DNA of 51,587 bases from DATGMS01 sp040905145 (GCA_040905145.1 JBBDSC010000050.1:1-51587); one strand, 5' to 3'. Counted from the first letter of the stretch, positions 9,336-18,076 are shown. Notes: generated from the letters alone by a model not told the origin. Made by a program: numbers and translations.

Positions 9336-10596
9336 TTGTTTTTACATAAATCGGCACCACAATCATTTCATTGACCTTTTCCTGCTGAGGCTTTGTAAAG
9401 GCATCTTTAAAATCGATTATAGGTTCTCTTAGATCCATTTGTTTTCCATTGAGATCTTCAATAATAAAATAAAATTTGGCAGGTGGAAAAAAAGCCGAAG
9501 CATAGGTAGCAAGGGGCGGTGATAAATTGCGATAAGTGTCCGGGAAATTTTTTAAAGCGGGGCTCGTATATTTCACAAAATATTTTCCTTCCACTTCAGG
9601 TCCTTTTGTAATAGGTTCACCCGCAGCATTAGATTTGAACACGGCAATGGCAAAGCCCTTTAACATGTTGTTATTATCTTGTTCATTGGTGATGGCTGCA
9701 GCGTTAAATACATCTTTTTGGGCCTCTGCTTGATAATTTGATCTCACATAAACCACGGCATCAGGCTCAGCCGATGCGAAAAATATATTTTCAACTTCAT
9801 TGGGGTTTCTTATGTGAAGCTGACTGCTTTTTTCAAGATTTTGCTCATAATTGATATTTGGGAACAATAATTCCGATAAATTTTCCGAAATCTCTTTTAT
9901 AAGTACCAAATCTTCTTCTCCCAATGTTTTATTAGCAATAGTTTTGTCCAAGGTTTGATTTAAAACCTTTAACAGATCAGTAATTAACTGGTTTGTTACC
10001 GTATTGCTTTCCTCTTTATCCCGATCAGGAGAAGTAATGTCTTTTTCTATCTCTTTTAGAATTGAATGAGCGCTTTGAATAGTTGCCTTTTGGTCATCCG
10101 GTTGAATGGTGATTTCCGTACCACGGAAGGCATCAAGCCGGGAGGTGAATCCGTCAACCTGTTCTTTCAAACCTGCAGGCATAGAAGTAGTAGCTTGGAC
10201 TGCATTGGCGCTGGCTGTAATCAGACTTTGGGGTATTTCCGGAAATTCAGGATTTACCAGCTTTTTGTTCGCCCGCATTATCTTTTTCTTACTCAACCGG
10301 GGATTAAGTTCATGCATCAAATTTATCGCATCCGGAGTAGGCAAAATATTCCGGTTTAATAAATACATGGGGAGATGATCCTGAATGGCGATTTTCGGTC
10401 CCCGATGTTTTACGTAAAAATAGGTAGCTGCACCTAAAAGAATTCCACTACCAGCAATGATGGGCACCAGGTTTGTCGGTTCCGGGGGATTGGGACCATA
10501 TGTGGGTGGTCTTTGCGCAAAAGCACCAAAATGACTGGTCAGTAATATCAGAATTAACAGGTAAACTTTAGCGGATTTTTTGAGTGGCATGTTCAT
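9328..10596 (-). CDS. Unknown exported/membrane protein with possible LysM-like segment
   Basis: I chose the ATG at 10596, which gives a clean signal sequence (MNMPLKKSAKVYLLILILLT…FAQ). The open frame extends to 10707, but the extra 37 residues do not look like part of the protein. A proline-rich spacer (RPPTYGPNPPEP) and a second hydrophobic helix (VPIIAGSGILLGAATYFYV) follow. Then comes a stretch, LLNRNILPTPDAINLMHELN through KKLVNPEFP, that has the look of a divergent LysM module, then a long helical region and a C-terminal beta-rich domain with YVRSNYQ and PPAKFYFIIEDLNGK. From this start the protein has 422 residues. If the signal is cleaved, the second helix would place the large domain inside the cell, an unusual layout. 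Function unknown. It is coupled to the downstream membrane-protein gene. Confidence 0.65.
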   Translation of the reverse strand: MNMPLKKSAKVYLLILILLTSHFGAFAQRPPTYGPNPPEPTNLVPIIAGSGILLGAATYFYVKHRGPKIAIQDHLPMYLLNRNILPTPDAINLMHELNPRLSKKKIMRANKKLVNPEFPEIPQSLITASANAVQATTSMPAGLKEQVDGFTSRLDAFRGTEITIQPDDQKATIQSAHSILKEIEKDITSPDRDKEESNTVTNQLITDLLKVLNQTLDKTIANKTLGEEDLVLIKEISENLSELLFPNINYEQNLEKSSQLHIRNPNEVENIFFASAEPDAVVYVRSNYQAEAQKDVFNAAAITNEQDNNNMLKGFAIAVFKSNAAGEPITKGPEVEGKYFVKYTSPALKNFPDTYRNLSPPLATYASAFFPPAKFYFIIEDLNGKQMDLREPIIDFKDAFTKPQQEKVNEMIVVPIYVKTND

Positions 10597-10809
10597 ATGG
10601 TCAAAAATTACAACTGAACTTTCAAAAGGCTTCTGAAAATTATTGTTTTGCAGTTTTCTAATCCTGCCATCCATTAATTTTACATTTTTGGTTAGATCCA
10701 AATACAATATAATTATTTATTTAAATTAAACATGATTTATTCCTAAATATTCTATTTCCTGTTCTACGGTATAAAGTATTAGAAAAATGGTGTAGATACT
10801 TTCCGGTAA

Positions 10810-11634
10810 TTGAGATACCCTATCAAATTTATAGTGCCGGGTTGGACCAGCCCTCAAAGATCAACCGCTACTGCGGCAAAATCTTCAGCCCAATTTGATT
10901 ACCAATTGGATGAATTCCACCGTTTCAGGCCAGTGTTTTCCTATCAGATAAGGCCGGAGAAGTTAAAGGTAAAAATAAGGGGTGATGACGATATACCTAA
11001 AATAGGGATTTTTACTGAACGGGAAATTGCAGGGAGGTGGGGATCTTTCAATAAAACGTTCACCTTTAATCCCTGGAGCATCAATTTAATGGATGAAGAT
11101 ATCGTTGAAATCATCAATAGTAACGGGCTTATAGGGGTGAGCCTAGATGTGCGCATTGTGGGTTGGCAAAATATGTTAACTAAAGAAGATCAAATGGAAT
11201 ATATATCAGTGGAAGATTTTAAATATTTTTTCCCTGAAAAATTTCATCAGCTCGATTTATTACTACCTGATGAAGTTGAATCCTGGCTTATTCCCATACG
11301 GGAAGAGCGCCACCCTTTGTCTTTGTGTTTTAACATATTGCATATTATTTCAGTGAGTAAATTATATTCCGAAAAGAATCCTTGGGATCACGTATGTATT
11401 GGTAGTGATTTTGATGGATTGATCAATCCAATTATCAACTGCAGGAATTCAACTAAATCCCACGATCTCGGACCCATGCTTCTTCGTTGGTTACCTGTTG
11501 CAGAAGAAGCCTACCTTAAAGAAAAAGGAGGACCAAAACTTCTGGATAATTTGGATAATAAAGTGGAACTAGTGGTTAAAAAATTTCTCTATGACAATGG
11601 AGAACGATTTATAAAGGAGAGAGGATTTCTTTAA
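10810..11634 (+). pseudogene. Peptidase M19 (membrane dipeptidase)-like, 5'-truncated remnant
   Basis: The C-terminal half of a metal-dependent M19 dipeptidase-like amidohydrolase. Recognisable parts are FNPWSINLMDEDIVEIINSNGLIG, the GVSLDVRIVG strand, and the C-terminal HVCIGSDFDGLI block typical of M19. The N-terminal HxD metal site and the following histidines of the barrel are missing. A stop codon lies immediately before the first possible start, a TTG at 10810, and no ATG suits the frame near it. At 274 codons it is well short of the 350-600 usual for the Bacteroidota subfamily. It is therefore probably inactive. It diverges from the unknown operon to its left. Confidence 0.7.
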
Positions 11635-11995
11635 AAAAGAAAAATTTCAAACAGGAAAACCTCGAAGAAACTTTTTATTTTGTCCACCCTTCTTTGTTAA
11701 TTTATTTTTTAAAGGACAGGCACAATTTGCTAATGAAGTACCCAGAGTTGAATAGTTTTTAGCTCTTTAGCAGTCATTCGTTTTTTTTGCCGAAAATTGA
11801 CAGTAGGATTATTTTTGGATGATCTACTTGATGATTGGACAGGATAAATATCAGATTTTGGCCTTATTCATATTTTATAATTATAAAAATGTTGTTCGAA
11901 TAATGAAAAATGCTTTTTATTTTAATTTTTTTTATTACATTAGCATCTTGATTGAAAGTTTTTAATTTCTTTTCACATGACAACTCTAAATAATT
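11635..11995. other. AT-rich intergenic region before the small-protein pair
   Basis: About 360 bases, strongly AT-rich, between the M19 remnant and the 47-residue ORF. It presumably holds the promoter for the two small genes. I see no gene, tRNA or strong hairpin. Confidence 0.4.
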
Positions 11996-12139
11996 ATGAA
12001 AAAACAATTAAATGTTTTGATGAAGCATCCTAAGCAAGGGTATGAAAAAATCTGCAAGCCCTTGTATGATGGCATCCCATTTCCATCTTCTGAACTGACT
12101 AAAATAATAGAAGCATCTAAAACAGAATTCAAATCTTAA
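11996..12139 (+). CDS. Small unknown protein (47 residues)
   Basis: A short frame starting ATGAAAAAACAATTAAATG and encoding MKKQLNVLMKHPKQGYEKIC… to …KTEFKS. The protein is basic and mostly helical in appearance, with no signal peptide. It ends 17 bases before the next small gene on the same strand, so the two are probably one transcript. The coding look comes from the basic lysine-rich N-terminus, normal stop and spacing; no family is recognised. It could be a spurious short ORF. Confidence 0.5.
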   Translation: MKKQLNVLMKHPKQGYEKICKPLYDGIPFPSSELTKIIEASKTEFKS

Positions 12140-12156
12140 TTTAACCAACAACAAAA

Positions 12157-12423
12157 ATGTTAAAATACACTTTCGAAACCAAAGATCAGGAATTAAAAGC
12201 GTGGGTAGAACCTGCCAACGGTTCTTTTAATGTCCAAATAGGAATGGAAACGGTAAAGATTCCCCATGAAATAGGAGTAGAACTGATATCTGTTATCAAG
12301 CAAAAACAATCCAGCTTCAAGGAAGTGGAGCGAAAAAAGCTCAGCGCGTGGAACAAGTTTTTGGATATGGTGGCCGGGCAAGGAAAAGGAGGTTTTTGGG
12401 GCACTTCCTGGTCGGAGATATGA
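12157..12423 (+). CDS. Small unknown protein (88 residues)
   Basis: An 88-residue soluble protein beginning MLKYTFETKDQELKAWVEP. The first half is beta-like (TFETKDQELKAWVEP, GSFNVQIGMETVKIP). The second half is a charged helix (KQKQSSFKEVERKKLSAWNK) followed by a glycine- and tryptophan-rich tail (GQGKGGFWGTSW). No signal peptide, membrane segment or known motif is seen. It follows the 47-residue ORF by 17 bases. Function unknown. Confidence 0.6.
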   Translation: MLKYTFETKDQELKAWVEPANGSFNVQIGMETVKIPHEIGVELISVIKQKQSSFKEVERKKLSAWNKFLDMVAGQGKGGFWGTSWSEI

Positions 12424-12805
12424 GACTGAACAACGGATGAGATATGGACATGCTTTTTTACTATTGTTTTATTTTACTGCCCTGTTTTATTAATAATATT
12501 ATGCCTTGGACAGCCTATTGAACTATGGTTAAAATGGCGAAGAAATCCTTAAGCCAAAAAAGGAAACGAATGTTTGCTTAATTGGTAAGTCGTTGTTAGT
12601 ATTTTTCACTTTCCGGACCAGCTGATTCTTTATTTTTTGATAGCTTTTACTTTTGATCAGCTTGGTACCGGTTTGTTTTTTTGATAGGACTTTAACAGCC
12701 TACATAAAAATATAATGACTATTTGAAATGGAACGGCATGTATGATCTTTTATACAATAAATACTTCCTCTGTTCCAAATACAGGAACCCAACCTATTAA
12801 ACTTC
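12424..12805. other. Intergenic region, no gene recognised
   Basis: About 380 bases between the small-protein pair and the convergent AraC-MGMT gene. The only frame of note is a 25-codon hydrophobic one (MDMLFYYCFILLPCFINNIM…) just after the 88-residue gene; I do not call it. No strong terminator hairpin is seen. Confidence 0.4.
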
Positions 12806-13681
12806 TTAAATTTTTAAGTCTACTTTATAATTTCCTTTTTTAACATTTTTGGATGCTTCCCATCCTATAATGGCATTTTTGCGGGTGCTTCCCCAATGGT
12901 ATTGACCAATCTCCCCAGTGGATTTGATCACCCGATGACATGGGATCAGAAAAGCAACAGGATTCTTGCCGATGGCTGTGCCTACGGCTCTTGAAGCACC
13001 TGAATGTCCGGATTGTTCCGCTAAATTGGCATAAGTGGTCAACCTTCCCATCGGTACTTTCAGCAGGGCCTCCCAAACCTTGATTTGGAATGGACTACCT
13101 TTCAAGTGTAGTTTAATTTGCCGTGGCTTGTTCCAATCCTGGCTAAAAATGGACAAAGCGTTTTGTTGAATGCTGTCCACTATTTGGGAATAATGGGCAT
13201 TGGGAAAATTTGAACGAAGATGATCAAAGGCCTCCTCTCTTCCATTATCTGCAAATGCCATATGACAGATCCCTTTTTGAGTGGAGGCCACTATAATGTT
13301 CCCGAATGGGCTTTGAGTGAAACTGTAGTTAATTTCCAGCAATTCCCCACCGTTTTTATATTCCCCCGGGGTCATTCCTTCCACCTTGACAAAAAGATCG
13401 TACAACCTGCCTGTTCCTGACAAGCCGGTTTCAAATGCGGTGATCGAAAGGCTTGCTCCCGTATTTTTTAGCATTTTCTTGGCATGTTCCAAGCTCAGGT
13501 ACTGCAAAAACTGCTTCGGCGATACCCCTGCCAAATCCCTGAACATTCTTTGGAAATGGAAGGGGCTTAAATGAACATGCTCTGCTGCTGCCTCCAGGCC
13601 TGGCTGAGACTTGAAATTTACCCTGAAGAATTCTATGGATTCCGCTATTCTTTTATAATTTAATTCCTGTTGTGTTTCCAT
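12806..13681 (-). CDS. AraC-type regulator fused to O6-methylguanine-DNA methyltransferase (Ada-like)
   Basis: A 291-residue bifunctional protein. Residues about 10-110 form an AraC-type double helix-turn-helix DNA-binding domain (LSPFHFQRMFRDLAGVSPKQ). Residues about 115-280 form the suicide alkyltransferase that repairs O6-alkylguanine, with the acceptor cysteine at 248 in PCHRV and the downstream GEIGQYHWG loop and ARKxxI-like end. Compared with E. coli Ada it lacks the N-terminal zinc-binding methylphosphotriester sensor domain, so it cannot sense phosphotriesters the way Ada does. The start at 13681 fits because the HTH begins within the first 30 residues. It stands alone. Confidence 0.93.
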   Translation of the reverse strand: METQQELNYKRIAESIEFFRVNFKSQPGLEAAAEHVHLSPFHFQRMFRDLAGVSPKQFLQYLSLEHAKKMLKNTGASLSITAFETGLSGTGRLYDLFVKVEGMTPGEYKNGGELLEINYSFTQSPFGNIIVASTQKGICHMAFADNGREEAFDHLRSNFPNAHYSQIVDSIQQNALSIFSQDWNKPRQIKLHLKGSPFQIKVWEALLKVPMGRLTTYANLAEQSGHSGASRAVGTAIGKNPVAFLIPCHRVIKSTGEIGQYHWGSTRKNAIIGWEASKNVKKGNYKVDLKI

Positions 13682-13883
13682 GATCCTTAAATTTTATAAA
13701 GCAATATTACTGATCCAGCTGCCACTTTAAAACCCGGATCTTGCTACTTAAAACCCCATAACCAAATTTGTCATGCAAAAAACCTTACCCTTTACCCTAG
13801 TTTGATAGTGGACATTTTCAAGTTTACCAAATATTTTCTAAATTAAAGAAAAACCTAATAATTTTTCTTAGGAAATATATTTT

Positions 13884-13891
13884 TATCTTTG
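13884..13891 (+). promoter_or_regulatory. Possible accA promoter -7 element
   Basis: TATCTTTG matches the Bacteroidota -7 consensus TAnnTTTG and lies 21 bases before the accA ATG. The upstream -33 position holds only a T-run and not a clear TTG, so support is partial. Confidence 0.4.
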
Positions 13892-13912
13892 CCACGGTTC
13901 AACACATTTGTT

Positions 13913-14860
13913 ATGGTACTAGAATTCGAAAAACCAATTGCTGATCTAGAGCTTAAACTTCAGGAGATGAAGGAGTTAGCTCAGGGTAAAAACATGGATT
14001 TATCTGTTGATATTCAGTCTTTGGAAGAAAAAATACAAGCTTTGAAAAAAGAAACTTTCCAAAATTTAACTAGATGGCAAAGAGTACAACTCTCGAGACA
14101 TGCCGACAGACCCTACGCATTGGACTATATTTATGAAATAACCAATGATTTTATAGAAATCCATGGAGATAGAAATGTAAGGGACGATAAAGCCATGATA
14201 GGTGGACTTGGGGATATTGACGGAAGATCTGTGATGTTTATAGGCCAGCAAAAAGGCAGGAATACCAAACAAAGGCAAGAGAGGAATTTTGGTATGGCCA
14301 ATCCGGAAGGTTACCGCAAGGCACTCCGTCTAATGAAAATGGCCGAAAAGTTCGGGAAGCCAATTATCACCCTCATTGATACTCCGGGCGCTTTTCCGGG
14401 CATAGAGGCCGAAGAGAGGGGGCAGGGAGAAGCCATTGCCAAAAATTTGAAAGAAATGTTCACGTTAAAAGTACCGGTCATCTGCATCATCATTGGTGAA
14501 GGAGCCTCGGGGGGAGCTTTGGGAATAGCAATAGGGGACAAGGTGTTTATGCTTGAAAACACTTGGTATTCAGTTATCTCACCGGAATCATGTTCTTCGA
14601 TTTTATGGAGGAGTTGGGATTATAAAGAACAAGCTGCAGAGGCTTTGAAATTAACAGCTTCTGATATGTTGCAGCATCATTTGATTGATGGCATTATAAG
14701 CGAGCCTCTCGGTGGCGCACATAAGAACATGAAAGTCATGGCCCACACTTTAAAGTCCACACTTCTGGAAGCATTGAAGGAGTTGGATGCAAAGACCCCT
14801 GAAGTGCGAATGGAACATCGAATTGAAAAATTCTGTGCCATGGGGGTTGTCAATGAGTAA
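13913..14860 (+). CDS. accA: Acetyl-CoA carboxylase carboxyltransferase subunit alpha
   Basis: Transfers the carboxyl group from carboxybiotin to acetyl-CoA to make malonyl-CoA for fatty-acid synthesis, as part of an AccA2-AccD2 complex. The ATG at 13913 gives MVLEFEKPIADLELKLQEM, the usual AccA opening. The frame also runs back to a TTG at 13889, but that falls in the promoter region. The protein has 315 residues, against 319 in E. coli. Conserved blocks include HADRPYALDYI, GDRNVRDDKAMIGGL, the oxyanion and CoA region PIITLIDTPGAFPGIEAEERGQ and GEGASGGALGI. It heads an apparent operon with a patatin-like lipase 28 bases downstream and an acyltransferase. Confidence 0.97.
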   Translation: MVLEFEKPIADLELKLQEMKELAQGKNMDLSVDIQSLEEKIQALKKETFQNLTRWQRVQLSRHADRPYALDYIYEITNDFIEIHGDRNVRDDKAMIGGLGDIDGRSVMFIGQQKGRNTKQRQERNFGMANPEGYRKALRLMKMAEKFGKPIITLIDTPGAFPGIEAEERGQGEAIAKNLKEMFTLKVPVICIIIGEGASGGALGIAIGDKVFMLENTWYSVISPESCSSILWRSWDYKEQAAEALKLTASDMLQHHLIDGIISEPLGGAHKNMKVMAHTLKSTLLEALKELDAKTPEVRMEHRIEKFCAMGVVNE

Positions 14861-14888
14861 AGGAAGATTTGACAGAAGATGTTCATAA

Positions 14889-15689
14889 GTGAAAACCGCA
14901 ACTAAAATAGGTATTGCCCTTTCTGGGGGAGGGGTGAGGGGAATTGCTCACCTTGGCGTGCTGAAAGCTCTGAATGAAACAGGTATTTTTCCCGATAGGG
15001 TAGCAGGGACCAGTGCGGGGGCCATTGCTGGAACTATGTATTGTTATGGTTATACCCCAGATGAGATTTTTGATATTATCATAAAAACAAAATTTTTCAA
15101 ATTCCTGAGGCCAGCCATCAGTTGGAAAGGAATATTGAAAATGGATATGCTAGAATCCCTATATGGACAATTTTTGGCCCACAACGATTTTTCCAATTTG
15201 AAAATCCCCCTTACCATTGCAGCTACCGATCTTTCTAAGGGTAAAGTAGTATATTTTTCGGAAGGGGAGATCATTAAACCCCTTATGGCATCTACCTGTA
15301 TTCCCGGAATGTTTGACCCTATTTCCATTGAGGGCGATATATATGTCGACGGTGGGGTATTGAACAATATGCCCATTGATCCCCTGGAGGGGCAGTGTGA
15401 CTACATTATCGGGGTCAATTGTAACCATTTGCCCGAAGTGCATAACATTGGAAATATAAAAAAGCTTATTGAAAGAACGGTGATTATGGCCATGAACTGC
15501 AATGTTTATAGCCGGCAAAAAAGGTGTGACTCTTTTATTGAACCTCAGTGTTTGGGGAGATATGGGGCATTCGACATCAAAAAGGCTAAGGAAATATTTG
15601 GAGAAGGGTACAAAGGGGCAATAGCCTATTTAGAGACAGATCCAAACCTGGTTGCTTTGGGAACATTAGAAAAGGAAAAACGAAAATAA
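14889..15689 (+). CDS. Patatin-like phospholipase (RssA/NTE type)
   Basis: A 266-residue serine acyl hydrolase acting on lipids, without signal peptide. The oxyanion motif GGGVRG is at residues 13-18, the nucleophile elbow G-T-S-A-G has Ser42, and the dyad aspartate is Asp154 in VDGG. The start is GTG at 14889, with no in-frame ATG upstream, and gives the normal patatin opening KIGIALSGGGVRGIAHLGVL. The stop overlaps the ATG of the following acyltransferase by one base (TAATG), so the two are coupled. Together with accA they form a lipid-metabolism operon. The physiological lipid substrate is unknown. Confidence 0.92.
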   Translation: MKTATKIGIALSGGGVRGIAHLGVLKALNETGIFPDRVAGTSAGAIAGTMYCYGYTPDEIFDIIIKTKFFKFLRPAISWKGILKMDMLESLYGQFLAHNDFSNLKIPLTIAATDLSKGKVVYFSEGEIIKPLMASTCIPGMFDPISIEGDIYVDGGVLNNMPIDPLEGQCDYIIGVNCNHLPEVHNIGNIKKLIERTVIMAMNCNVYSRQKRCDSFIEPQCLGRYGAFDIKKAKEIFGEGYKGAIAYLETDPNLVALGTLEKEKRK

Positions 15690-16246
15690 TGAAATTATTG
15701 GCTCGCTTTGTTTTTTGGATCACAGGCTGGAAAGTGACAGGTGAATGGCCTCAAGGCTTAAGGAAAGCTGTTTTGATTGCTGTTCCCCATACCAGCAATT
15801 GGGACTTGTTTTATGCCAGGGCAGCTTTTTATATTATGGATGTCCCTGTTCGGTTTACCATAAAAAAAGAAGTGATGGTGGGGCCTTTGGGCTGGTTGAT
15901 CATAAGCCTTGGTGGAATAGCCATTGACCGGAAAAGAATTTCGGGCAAAAGGAAGCAAACATATACCGAAGCTATGGTCATGATGCTGAAGGAACGGGAC
16001 CAGCTGGTCATCATGGTGACCCCTGAAGGGACACGCAGTTATGCCCCGAAATGGAAATCAGGTTTTTACCATATCGCCATGGGTGCTGAAGTGCCGGTGG
16101 TGATTGGGTATTTGGATTATAAATTGAAGCAGGCTGGAATTGGTCCGGTAATAATCCCTTCCGGGGATAAGGAACATGATATAGGAATCATGATGGATTT
16201 TGGAAGAAAAGTAACGCCAAAATTTCCAGAAAAAGGCATCAGGTAA
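15689..16246 (+). CDS. 1-acyl-sn-glycerol-3-phosphate acyltransferase-like (PlsC family)
   Basis: A 185-residue membrane-associated acyltransferase of the LPLAT family. The catalytic H-x4-D motif is HTSNWD and the acyl-acceptor motif is PEGTRS. The IAIDRKR segment matches the third family block. It is shorter than classical PlsC (about 245 residues) and resembles the small LPLAT/GlmU-linked group, so the acceptor could be lysophosphatidate or another lysolipid. It overlaps the patatin gene by one base, which suggests a deacylation-reacylation pairing. Confidence 0.88.
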   Translation: MKLLARFVFWITGWKVTGEWPQGLRKAVLIAVPHTSNWDLFYARAAFYIMDVPVRFTIKKEVMVGPLGWLIISLGGIAIDRKRISGKRKQTYTEAMVMMLKERDQLVIMVTPEGTRSYAPKWKSGFYHIAMGAEVPVVIGYLDYKLKQAGIGPVIIPSGDKEHDIGIMMDFGRKVTPKFPEKGIR

Positions 16247-16360
16247 TGAACTCATAATTTAACTTCTGATTTCCGGAGGTTTGGGAATGAAATTTGATCC
16301 AATTTTTTAATTTATATTAGCCGTTATATAATTTATTGGTGTATTATATCAATTAAATGC

Positions 16361-17302
16361 ATGTTTAAGAAATTTCGAAAATTGACCGTTTTCCAAATAT
16401 TAAAAGACAGTGTCATTGATTTTGGGAAGAGTGATTCCATGACTTTTGCGGCAAGTACTGCTTTCTACACGATTTTCAGCATGCCTGCCTTTCTCATCAT
16501 AATTTTAAATATTGGGACTGCTCTTTATACAGACGAAGGTGCTGTAAGGGAAGAGTTACTCAACCAGGTGTCCAGTCTTTCCGGCCCAGAGACTGCTAAA
16601 ACTTTGGATGATATCATCTACAATGTATCTGAAGATACCAAAGGATTTATCGCCAATTTAATAGCCATCGGTATTTTAGCTTTTAGTGCTACTACTGTTT
16701 TTGTCAGTTTACAAAATAGCATTAACCATATCTGGCATATCAAACCCAAGCCGAACAGGGGATATTTAAAATTTATAATTAACAGGTTGATAAGTTTTTC
16801 CATGGTGGCCTCCATTGGATTTGTTTTGTTGGTATCGCTGATTATAGATGCCCTGATTGTGGTATTCTTTAATTATTTGGCAGAATTTCTCAATGGTGAC
16901 AATGCCTTACTTATCACCATCACTAATTTCATTTTTTCACAAGTCTTACTGATTGTTATTTTCGGATTGATGTATAAGATTTTACCGGATGCAAAAGTAA
17001 GGTGGAGAGATGTTTGGCTGGGAGCATTTGTTACCATGCTGTTGTTTGCCCTTGGTAAATATTTAATAGGCATTTATATGGGAAACAGTGACTTGGGAAG
17101 TGCTTATGGTGCTGCTGGATCCTTGGTAGTGGTTCTGATTTGGGTATATTATTCCGTAGTGATCTTTTTATTTGGCGCACAGGTCACCTTTTATATTGCT
17201 AAAAAGTTGGGGGGCTATATTAAGCCTCTCAAACAGGCCGTCAGGGTAGAAACCATGGAAGTTGATAAGCACGGGAATATAATTCATACCCCCGAAGATT
17301 AG
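16361..17302 (+). CDS. YihY/virulence factor BrkB family membrane protein
   Basis: A 313-residue inner-membrane protein of the YihY (formerly RNase BN) family. The conserved N-terminal block DSMTFAASTAFYTIFSMPAFLII precedes the first membrane helix, and about six helices follow. The C-terminal part shows the family LPDAKVRWRDVWLGAF and GSAYGAAGSLVVVLIWVYYS blocks. The short tail (VEVDKHGNII-like) is cytoplasmic. The molecular function of the family is not established. It lies 114 bases after the acyltransferase, so it may have its own promoter. Confidence 0.92.
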   Translation: MFKKFRKLTVFQILKDSVIDFGKSDSMTFAASTAFYTIFSMPAFLIIILNIGTALYTDEGAVREELLNQVSSLSGPETAKTLDDIIYNVSEDTKGFIANLIAIGILAFSATTVFVSLQNSINHIWHIKPKPNRGYLKFIINRLISFSMVASIGFVLLVSLIIDALIVVFFNYLAEFLNGDNALLITITNFIFSQVLLIVIFGLMYKILPDAKVRWRDVWLGAFVTMLLFALGKYLIGIYMGNSDLGSAYGAAGSLVVVLIWVYYSVVIFLFGAQVTFYIAKKLGGYIKPLKQAVRVETMEVDKHGNIIHTPED

Positions 17303-17342
17303 GCATTATAAATCTGCATGAATAAACTTATCCATAAAGACT

Positions 17343-17576
17343 TTACCTAATCTCTTTATTATTATCACTTTTTTCTATCTGATCCTCTTCATTTCCTTCG
17401 CTCTTTTCTCCACCAGTCTTGGTATCAAAATGGGAAACTTCTTTGTTTAGCACCTCATCAGAAGCCATTTCTCCTGATTTAGTTTTTTGCTTCTTTTTTG
17501 TAAATATAAATCTAAACAGTAGGAATAAAGCCACAGCAATTCCCAGGATCGTTATTGCGCCGAGAAACATTGACAT
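17343..17576 (-). CDS. Small single-span membrane protein, unknown
   Basis: 77 residues: an N-terminal hydrophobic helix (MSMFLGAITILGIAVALFLL) followed by a lysine-rich junction and an acidic, low-complexity tail with many Glu, Ser and Lys. The topology would be a single anchor with a cytoplasmic disordered tail. It is convergent with the YihY gene. No family is recognised, but the anchor plus basic stop-transfer pattern supports a real gene. Confidence 0.55.
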   Translation of the reverse strand: MSMFLGAITILGIAVALFLLFRFIFTKKKQKTKSGEMASDEVLNKEVSHFDTKTGGEKSEGNEEDQIEKSDNNKEIR

Positions 17577-17814
17577 AAGATTTCAATTTTTAACTTGTGG
17601 AACAAAATTAACTTGCGTAACAGATTGATAAATTATTATATAAAGGAAGCAATAAAAATGCCTAAAATCCACATCACCCGACTTTTATATTAAGGCTCTT
17701 AAAGCGGGCTACACCCTTTAGGTATTCTGCGCTTTATTAGCGGCTGGAGTACCTTGTCCAAGGATGTTTTCCCTGCCTTGCTATCTTCCTTCCTCCTCAT
17801 ATTTTCCATTACCC

Positions 17815-17952
17815 GTGTCACGTCCAGAATTTAGTTGACACTTTTTCCACTTAATATTTTTTCCGTTCAAGCCATAAAAACTGCCAGCTGGGGAAACATT
17901 ACAATAAATGCTTTTGGCTATTTCAATTGCCGTTGGCTTTAGCCACATTATC
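17815..17952. repeat. Dispersed element, copy A (possible IS or MITE remnant)
   Basis: About 138 bases, nearly identical to 35400-35574. It begins with a palindromic end (GTGTCA…TGACAC around GAATTTAGT) and continues with CTGCCAGCTGGGGAAACATT and TTGGCTTTAGCCACATTATCC. The palindromic terminus is transposon-like. Compared with copy B it lacks 36 bases between two TTGGCTTTAGCCA direct repeats. Confidence 0.75.
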
Positions 17953-18047
17953 CGGGTGGGCCTATTATAGGGGTAAAGTCCGAGTTTTTCTCCCCATCCC
18001 TTTCCGCCGCCCTGAGGACGGGTAATAGAATCCGAGGCAATCGTCAT

Positions 18048-18076
18048 CTTTGTACCTTGTACTTGGTACATTGTAC
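18048..18076. repeat. GTAC-rich 29-base repeat, copy 1
   Basis: A stretch of GTACC/GTACT steps (CTTTGTACCTTGTAC then a second half ending GTACATTGTAC), matching 42012-42040 with two mismatches. It lies 38 bases beyond the stop of the minus-strand TetR gene. Function unknown. Confidence 0.6.

Noticed and set aside
12444..12521. 25-codon hydrophobic frame after the 88-residue gene
   Set aside because: It is short, has no conserved feature, and its only support is position.
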